The notes under the pieces are model-generated. The model was not told where the DNA came from. It was given only the letters and a program-made list of their open reading frames with translations, and ran no database searches. This document shows positions 14,865-20,147 of a stretch of DNA of 20,147 bases, in pieces. The DNA is from G026625185 sp963727835 (GTDB lineage Bacteria; Desulfobacterota; WTBG01; JAGOGO01): assembly GCA_963727835.1 (NCBI GenBank), contig CAVSIB010000053.1, forward strand, positions 1 through 20,147, in the 5' to 3' direction. Within the stretch, counting starts at the first letter, position 1; each line of letters starts with the position of its first letter. The position numbers and the translations under genes are program-made.

Positions 14865-15135
14865 TGGGATTTGTAAAAAACAAGAATAAAATTAATATTG
14901 ACCACACGAAGAGATTTATCCTGATTGCAAGGGAATAAAAACCTTTGCTCCATGCCATGATTATAACCTTAAAGCGCATGGCTCGGTAGAGGGGCCGATG
15001 GATGCGTTACTGCTGTTTTATAAAAAAATTCAAGAATATGAATTGATAAAAGAGGATTCCATCGCTCTTCATTTTGAAAATTAGCCTTTTTCCCGGGCCT
15101 ATAAAATTTTAAATGATGAAATCGATGAAATCTAA
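14865..15135 (+). pseudogene. Unrecognised protein remnant, 5' end lost at the IS30 element
   Basis: Directly after the IS30 end, one frame gives INIDHTKRFILIA. A shift near 14930 leads to GIKTFAPCHDYNLKAHG, GSVEGPMDALLLFYKKIQ and LIKEDSIALHFEN. A TAG (15082-15084) then interrupts, and PFSRAYKILNDEIDEI ends at the TAA 15133-15135. The sequence is protein-like, with conserved-looking Cys-His-Asp and Gly-rich segments, but I cannot assign a family. The missing N-terminus, the frameshift and the internal stop make it non-functional. Confidence 0.5.
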
Positions 15136-15442
15136 ATATGCTTCGTCAGTTTGTGATCATCATAAATGTTTAAAAATTTTTCCGGCGCATGATTCTGTAA
15201 AAACTATTACGGTGGGTAGCGGTAAATAATGAGCAGGTAGAAAGTTGATTAAATCAAATCTGATGCGATCAGTGTAAAAAGCGGGTAAACCAAAAGTAAG
15301 CGTAACACACAAACCATCTTTTCCGCCTCCTGCCCAACCAACTTCTACACCTCAAACATCAATTCAAAAACACTATCATTTTCCAACGCCATCTTTCCCC
15401 CCAAAAGAAAGTAAAAAGCCTCCTTCGATTATTACCGCTTGA
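15116..15442 (+). pseudogene. Unrecognised small protein with proline-rich tail, disrupted
   Basis: From the ATG at 15116 the frame gives MKSMKSKYASSVCDHHKC and LKIFPAHDSVKTITVGSG before a stop. Pieces in other frames (EQVES, LIKSN, SDAISVKSG) bridge to the original frame. That frame then runs through a Pro/Ser/Thr-rich tail (HKPSFPPPAQPTSTP, then HYHFPTPSFPPKESKKPP) to the TGA at 15440-15442. The start overlaps the preceding remnant by 20 nt, suggesting an old operon. The Cys/His cluster CDHHKC is notable. I recognise no family. At least two indels and several stops are present. Confidence 0.45.
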
Positions 15443-15465
15443 CAGGTATGCACGGTTAATATAAT
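15439..15465 (+). promoter_or_regulatory. Promoter of guaB
   Basis: Consensus hexamers TTGACA (15439-15444) and TATAAT (15460-15465) occur with a short 15-nt spacer, about 45 nt before the start codon at 15511. The -35 box overlaps the stop codon of the upstream remnant. Confidence 0.55.
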
Positions 15466-15510
15466 CCTAATGATCATTGCATAACTTTTTTTGCGGAGGA
15501 ACTTGGTTCT

Positions 15511-16974
15511 ATGACATCTAAAATTACTTCCTTTGCCATGACCTTTGACGATGTTTTACTCCTTCCCGGAAAAACAGAAGTATTGCCTAAAGATATTGAT
15601 GTAACTACTCGATTAACCAACAAAATTACTATTAATATCCCCCTTCTTGGCGCTGCTATGGATACCGTAACAGAGTCAGCAACTGCGATAGCTGTGGCCA
15701 GAGAGGGAGGGGTAGGAATTATACACAAAAATTTGTCAATCGAAGATCAAGCTATTGAGGTCGAGAAAGTCAAAAAATCCGAGAGCGGAATGATTGTCGA
15801 CCCGATAACCATGGATCCTGACCAGAAACTCTATGAAGCTTTAGAAGTGATGGGACGGTATAAAATTTCAGGTGTGCCGATTACAAAAAAAGGAAAATTG
15901 GTTGGAATATTGACTCATCGCGATGTTCGGTTTGAGACCAATCTAAAGCAGAAAATCTCCCAAATAATGACCTCAAAAAATCTGATCACTGCTCTTGAGG
16001 GGATCACATTAGAAGAATCAAAAAAGATTCTCCATAAACATAGGATCGAAAAACTTCTGGTCGTGGATAAAGAAAACAACTTAAAAGGCCTTATTACCGT
16101 TAAGGACATCGAAAAGATAAAAAGGTACCCTTTGGCTGCCAAAGATTCTTTAGGACGTTTAATGGTCGGGGCTGCTATTGGGGTTGGTGCAGACCGGGAG
16201 CTGAGGACCGAGACACTTTTGAAGGCTGGGGTAGATGTTTTAGCGATTGATACAGCTCACGGACATTCCAAAGATGTAATTGAAGGAGTAAAAAATACTA
16301 AAAAAAATTTTCCGGAATGTAACCTCATTGCCGGGAATGTTGCTACCAGCGAAGCAACCGAGTGTCTGATAAAAGCGGGAGCAGATGCGATAAAAATCGG
16401 TATGGGGCCGGGATCGATTTGTACTACCCGGATTGTTGCTGGAGTCGGAGTCCCCCAAATAACTGCTATTTTAGAATGTGCAACCAAAGCGAAAAAATAT
16501 GATATTCCTATTATCGCGGATGGGGGAATAAAGTACTCTGGAGATATAACTAAAGCTTTAGCGGCAGGAGCGCATTCAGTAATGATTGGTTCTATTTTTG
16601 CGGGAACTGATGAAAGCCCTGGAGAAACGGTTCTTTTTCAAGGAAGAAGTTATAAAGTCTACCGAGGCATGGGCTCCCTTGAAGCCATGAAAAAGGGGAG
16701 TAAAGATCGCTATTTTCAAGAAGAGGTGGAAAGTTTGAGTAAACTGGTTCCTGAAGGGATTGAGGGAAGGGTACCTTACCGCGGTCCTATCTCTTTGAGT
16801 ATTTATCAACTGATCGGAGGGTTAAAAGCAGGCATGGGATATGTGGGATGCAAAAACCTTGAGGAACTCAGGACCAAGGGAAAATTTATCCAAATTACCC
16901 CGTCAGGCCTTCAGGAAAGCCACGTTCATAATGTTATTATTACCAAAGAGGCTCCCAATTATTGGTTGGATTAA
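15511..16974 (+). CDS. guaB: Inosine-5'-monophosphate dehydrogenase
   Basis: A 487-residue enzyme that oxidises IMP to XMP with NAD, the first committed step of GMP synthesis. The barrel starts with FDDVLLLPGKTEVLP. Two CBS domains occupy about 92-205 (MIVDPITM, ILTHRDVR, QIMTSKNLIT, LITVKDI) and are the usual site of nucleotide regulation. The catalytic loop GPGSICTTRIV has C304, almost the same number as in E. coli. IADGGIKYSGD, YRGMGSLEAM and EGIEGRVPYRG complete the IMP and flap regions. GGAGG lies 10 nt before the ATG and a consensus promoter is upstream. Length is normal and no lesions are present. Confidence 0.97.
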   Translation: MTSKITSFAMTFDDVLLLPGKTEVLPKDIDVTTRLTNKITINIPLLGAAMDTVTESATAIAVAREGGVGIIHKNLSIEDQAIEVEKVKKSESGMIVDPITMDPDQKLYEALEVMGRYKISGVPITKKGKLVGILTHRDVRFETNLKQKISQIMTSKNLITALEGITLEESKKILHKHRIEKLLVVDKENNLKGLITVKDIEKIKRYPLAAKDSLGRLMVGAAIGVGADRELRTETLLKAGVDVLAIDTAHGHSKDVIEGVKNTKKNFPECNLIAGNVATSEATECLIKAGADAIKIGMGPGSICTTRIVAGVGVPQITAILECATKAKKYDIPIIADGGIKYSGDITKALAAGAHSVMIGSIFAGTDESPGETVLFQGRSYKVYRGMGSLEAMKKGSKDRYFQEEVESLSKLVPEGIEGRVPYRGPISLSIYQLIGGLKAGMGYVGCKNLEELRTKGKFIQITPSGLQESHVHNVIITKEAPNYWLD

Positions 16975-16989
16975 CTTTGAATTAAGCTC

Positions 16990-17525
16990 ATGCCTACTTC
17001 TTTTAGCCCATTCGTTCTGTGGATTTTTTTTTATCCTGAAACCCAAAAGCGCGTTTTTAAAAATAAAGTTTATGCCGACTCTTTTATTATCTTTCTCTAT
17101 GTCTGCCCGACTTTGACTATTTTATGGGGATGTTTGCTGAAAATCTAAAGGCTTGGACATCGTTCGCTTACCTGTTCCCTTTTTTCCCCTTTGATAATTT
17201 GTATGGTCAGCGGCACTGCGCAAAACTAATGAAAAAATTTCTTTACCCTTTTTTTGACCACCTCTTTAATGAGTACCCATATTCTTTTGGATTTTTTTTC
17301 GACAACTATCCCCTAAAAATGAATCGGGATCAATTTATTGTGACCTTTTTTAAAGAATTTTTTAACTTTTCTTTTCACCCTATTGGCGGTTGGTTTTCCC
17401 AAGGACCTCATGAGTTACTTTTTATTTTAATTAATGATCTTTATTTTTTGATAGTTTTTGTGGTTTTTTTTGGTTTGGAAGTCTACCGTAATCGAAGAAG
17501 GGAAAAGAAATGCGCATCGGCGTAA
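16990..17525 (+). pseudogene. Phe-rich membrane protein, probably frameshifted, unrecognised
   Basis: The ORF from 16990 (MPTSFSPFVLWIFFYPETQ, with a second hydrophobic stretch SFIIFLYVCPTLTILWG) stops at 17148. An overlapping frame beginning 17124 (MGMFAENLKAWTSF) continues for 133 residues to a clear C-terminal helix (LYFLIVFVVFFGLEV) and a basic tail (RNRRREKK). Joining them needs one missing base near 17120-17135 and gives a coherent membrane protein of about 178 residues. Alternatively these are two small genes. The end overlaps the phosphodiesterase start by 16 nt, arguing for real coding and an operon with it. No family recognised. The T-rich strand alone could also produce Phe-rich frames by chance. 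Confidence 0.45.
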
Positions 17526-18076
17526 TGAGTGATACCCATGGCGGGCTTAAGAGCTGGAGAGAAATTATCAACGGAGTATTTTTCGATGTTGACCTTATCT
17601 TGCATGCCGGAGATATTTTTTATCACGGTATCCGCAATCCTCAACCCGAAGGTTATGATACCATTAAATTGGCCCAGGCAATAAATGATCTTAAGAAACC
17701 CCTTGTCATGTGCAAAGGCAATTGTGATTCTGAGGTGGATCAAGTAGTGGTGGATATTCCGATCCAATCTCCTTATGCATTGTGTCAATTTGATGGGCTA
17801 AAAATTTTGCTCCACCACGGTCATTTACTGAGTGATGAAGAGATATTAAGGTTGACCTTGCATTGGGATTATGGGGTTGCGATTTCTGGACATACGCATA
17901 TCACTCGTCTTGAACAAAATGACAAGGTAGTGTTTTTAAATCCTGGATCTCATTCCTTGCCCAAAGGTGATGGCATCCCTACGGTAGCCCTTATTGAAAC
18001 AAAGGGTGGAAAGGCAATGATAGACATCATAGATTATCAACAGGGGAAATCTCTTAAAAACCTTGTGATGGGATAA
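17510..18076 (+). CDS. YfcE/MJ0936-family metallophosphoesterase
   Basis: A 188-residue calcineurin-like phosphodiesterase. All metal motifs are present: D8 and H10 in SDTHGG, D35 in HAGDI, N71 in KGNCD, HHGH at 102-105, and GHTH at 127-130, followed by NPGSHSLPKGDG. YfcE-type enzymes hydrolyse phosphodiester model substrates, and the natural substrate is usually unknown. It lacks membrane segments and is cytoplasmic. GGGAAAAG precedes the ATG. It overlaps the upstream membrane-protein frame by 16 nt, with radA beginning 11 nt downstream, so these genes are probably cotranscribed. Intact. Confidence 0.93.
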   Translation: MRIGVMSDTHGGLKSWREIINGVFFDVDLILHAGDIFYHGIRNPQPEGYDTIKLAQAINDLKKPLVMCKGNCDSEVDQVVVDIPIQSPYALCQFDGLKILLHHGHLLSDEEILRLTLHWDYGVAISGHTHITRLEQNDKVVFLNPGSHSLPKGDGIPTVALIETKGGKAMIDIIDYQQGKSLKNLVMG

Positions 18077-18087
18077 AAATCGCGCTA

Positions 18088-19451
18088 ATGGCTAAAGTTA
18101 AAACCATCTTTTCCTGCCAGTCCTGCGGTTATCAAAGTTTCAAGTGGCTCGGGAAGTGTCCTGAGTGTGGAGGGTGGAATACTTTGGTGGAAGAGGTAAT
18201 CTCACCCCTGGACACTCCTTATTCATCGCTTGAGTCTCCCTTATGAAAAATCATCACCCCAAACTTTAAACGAAATCGAGCTTGGTCGTGAGGAAAGACT
18301 CCTTACCAGCTATCGGGGAGTTTGATCGCGTATTGGGAGGAGGCATTGTTCCAGGATCAGTTATCCTTATTGGAGGAGATCCAGGGATTGGGAAATCAAC
18401 CTTACTTCTCCAGGCACTTAATAAACTTTCAGCTAATGAGAAAAAGGTTCTCTATGTTTCAGGAGAAGAATCTATACGGCAAACAAAAATGCGGGCGGAA
18501 CGACTCGGGGTCTCGAGTTTAAACTTATTTGTGCATGCGGAAAATTCCTTGGAGACCATCATAAAAGGGATTATGGACGTGAAGCCCATGGCAGTGGTTA
18601 TTGATTCCATTCAAACCATATTTATGACTGATCTCCAATCAGCACCCGGGACGGTAAGTCAGGTTCGCGAGTCATCAGGTAGATTAATTTTTTTGGCTAA
18701 AAAAACCGGCATCCCGATTTTTCTCGTTGGTCACGTTACCAAGGAAGGGGCGATTGCCGGGCCACGGGTTTTAGAACATATGGTAGACACGGTGCTCTAT
18801 TTTGAAGGAGATCGTGGACATCCCTACCGGATTTTACGTTCGGTCAAGAACCGTTTCGGCTCAACCAATGAAATTGGAGTATTTGAGATGAGAGATAGCG
18901 GCTTGGAAGAAATCTTAAGCCCTTCTGAATTTTTTTTAGCGGAACGGCCGTTAAATGTTTCTGGATCAGTGGTGATTGCGTGCATTGAAGGTTCAAGACC
19001 ACTTCTGATCGAGCTTCAAGCCTTAGTGAGTTATACTAATTTTGGCGTTCCTCGGAGGACATCTCTTGGGGTTGACTATAACCGGGTGTCCTTACTCGTG
19101 GCAGTTTTGGAGAAAAAAGCGGATTTAAGTTTTCTCAATCAGGATATATTTGTTAACGTGGCGGGGGGGATCAGGGTTGATGAACCTGCGGTTGATCTCG
19201 GCATTATTATGGCCTTGGCATCGAGTTTTCGTAACCGCCCGCTTGATCCCCGGATGGTAGTTTTTGGCGAGGTGGGGCTTACGGGAGAGGTGAGAGCCAT
19301 TAGTCAAGCGGAACGGAGGGTTAAAGAAGCATCAAAAATGGGCTTTTCCCGATGCCTCTTGCCGAAAAACAATGTAACTCAGTTATCAAGCGATTCTAAC
19401 CTCGAATGTATTGGGGTTGATTCCATTGAAAAAGCATTGGATTTTCTTTAG
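18088..19451 (+). pseudogene. radA: DNA repair protein RadA, two frameshifts in the N-terminal linker
   Basis: RadA (Sms) is a RecA-like branch-migration helicase for recombination. The first frame from 18088 encodes the zinc finger (CQSCGYQSF, KCPECGGWNTL) and stops at TGA 18244-18246. A second frame supplies KSSPQTLNEIELGREERLLT. A third, from about 18313, supplies IGEFDRVLGGGIVPGS, the Walker A motif GGDPGIGKST, the RadA-specific KNRFGSTNEIGVFEM and the Lon-like C-terminal domain (DEPAVDLGIIMALAS, GEVGLTGEVR). Both shifts are single-base gains. Internal starts such as TTG 18282 could make the ATPase part, but without the zinc finger. The downstream domain is otherwise undamaged, so recent decay or assembly error are both possible. 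Confidence 0.88.
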
Positions 19452-19461
19452 GGCAATTTTC

Positions 19462-20133
19462 ATGCATAAAAAAATATTATTCTTTTGCTCTGAAGGGCTA
19501 CCGTATATTGTATGCTTACTTCCTCTGTGTCTTGCAATAAGCCTTTATGCTTTTAAGAGACCAGTTTTGGTGATTCTTGCTTTTGTTGTATGGCTTCTCT
19601 TCATCGAGGTTTGCTATTTTTTTCGTGACCCGGAAAGGAAAATATTCCAGGCCCCAAATGTCATTGTCTCGCCGGCAGATGGGAAAATCATTGCGATTAA
19701 AACAATGAAAGAAGATATTTTCTTAAAACAAGAATGTATCCGGATAAGTATTTTTATGAACATCTTTAGTGTTCATGTAAATCGTGCTCCTATTTCCGGT
19801 GCCATTAAATATTACCACTATAATCCGGGGAAATTTATTTCTGCTTTTAAAGAAAAAGCCTCCTTAGACAATGAACAAGTTTTAATCGGTATACGCGGAG
19901 AGATGGAAGGGAAAGGAGAGGTTAAAATTTTAACAAAGCTTATTGCTGGCCTTATTGCCCGGAGAATTGTGCTGTGGAAGCAAAAAAGTGATTCGGTGAT
20001 TAAAGGAGAGCGGATGAGCATGATAAAATTCGGATCACGGGTTGATTTATATCTTCCCTTAGAAGTCACGCTACAAATAAAAGAGGGTGAATGGGTTAAG
20101 GCTGGCGAAACCATAATTGGATTTATTAAATAA
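19462..20133 (+). CDS. psd: Phosphatidylserine decarboxylase (short, pyruvoyl type)
   Basis: A 223-residue proenzyme that makes phosphatidylethanolamine at the inner membrane. Two N-terminal hydrophobic helices (about 12-50) are followed by YFFRDPER, the SPADGKI block (70-76) and NIFSVHVNRAP (100-110). The self-cleavage site is in IKFGSRVDLYLP between G191 and S192, and S192 becomes the pyruvoyl group. Length matches the short Psd class. The start at 19462 is chosen because it lies 10 nt after radA and has AGGG upstream. An earlier in-frame start would overlap radA. A pssA gene commonly follows psd in this class, but the window ends 14 nt downstream. Intact. Confidence 0.94.
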   Translation: MHKKILFFCSEGLPYIVCLLPLCLAISLYAFKRPVLVILAFVVWLLFIEVCYFFRDPERKIFQAPNVIVSPADGKIIAIKTMKEDIFLKQECIRISIFMNIFSVHVNRAPISGAIKYYHYNPGKFISAFKEKASLDNEQVLIGIRGEMEGKGEVKILTKLIAGLIARRIVLWKQKSDSVIKGERMSMIKFGSRVDLYLPLEVTLQIKEGEWVKAGETIIGFIK

Positions 20134-20147
20134 ATTCCTTCATATCT

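Noticed and set aside
1..20147. CRISPR array, tRNA, rRNA, toxin-antitoxin or defence island
   Set aside because: No regularly spaced repeats, tRNA cloverleafs, rRNA segments or known defence domains were seen on either strand.

Overview
The window reads as chromosomal DNA of a Gram-negative bacterium of moderate-to-low GC. The evidence is an outer-membrane barrel-like protein ending in Phe, signal-peptide proteins, a WbqC-type surface-polysaccharide gene and a phosphatidylserine decarboxylase. The phylum cannot be settled by eye. A pyruvoyl-type arginine decarboxylase, an M29 aminopeptidase, NikR and a COG2102 PP-loop ATPase together point to a deep-branching anaerobe or thermophile-like lineage rather than a model proteobacterium. 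No tRNA, rRNA or CRISPR array was seen.

Layout: (1) 1-276, right part of an IS200-type element. (2) 306-2632, minus strand: a frameshifted secreted glutaminyl cyclase behind a zinc-ribbon/DUF2007 gene, then a frameshifted outer-membrane-like protein. (3) 2896-4721, plus strand: M29 aminopeptidase translationally coupled to a HAD hydrolase. (4) 4722-6339, minus strand: a COG2102 PP-loop ATPase overlapping a TIGR01212-type radical SAM gene. (5) 6423-7684, plus strand: a 46-residue basic ORF, a broken WbqC gene and nikR. (6) 7805-9430: an IS5-family element with a broken transposase, flanked by two divergent, broken copies of one small membrane-protein gene. (7) 9546-10969, minus strand: a two-gene arginine-to-putrescine operon with a strong dyad in its leader. 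(8) 11224-13175: a broken YugP-type metallopeptidase facing an intact soluble histidine kinase. (9) 13195-14864: an intact IS200 copy and an IS30 element. (10) 14865-15442: two decayed, unrecognised genes. (11) 15511-20133, plus strand: guaB, a possibly frameshifted membrane protein, a YfcE-like phosphodiesterase, a frameshifted radA and psd.

The main theme is gene decay beside insertion sequences. About eleven loci carry frameshifts and several also carry in-frame stops, yet about fourteen neighbouring genes are intact with every key residue in place. That fits a genome under erosion and IS expansion, but reads would be needed to exclude assembly error. The genes that clearly act together are the polyamine pair (arginine to agmatine to putrescine), the M29/HAD pair, and the radical SAM/PP-loop pair, whose joint function is unknown. 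I found no clear new defence or mobile system. The best leads are the radical SAM/PP-loop pair, the dyad in the polyamine leader, the structure around the IS5 element, and the small basic ORF before WbqC.
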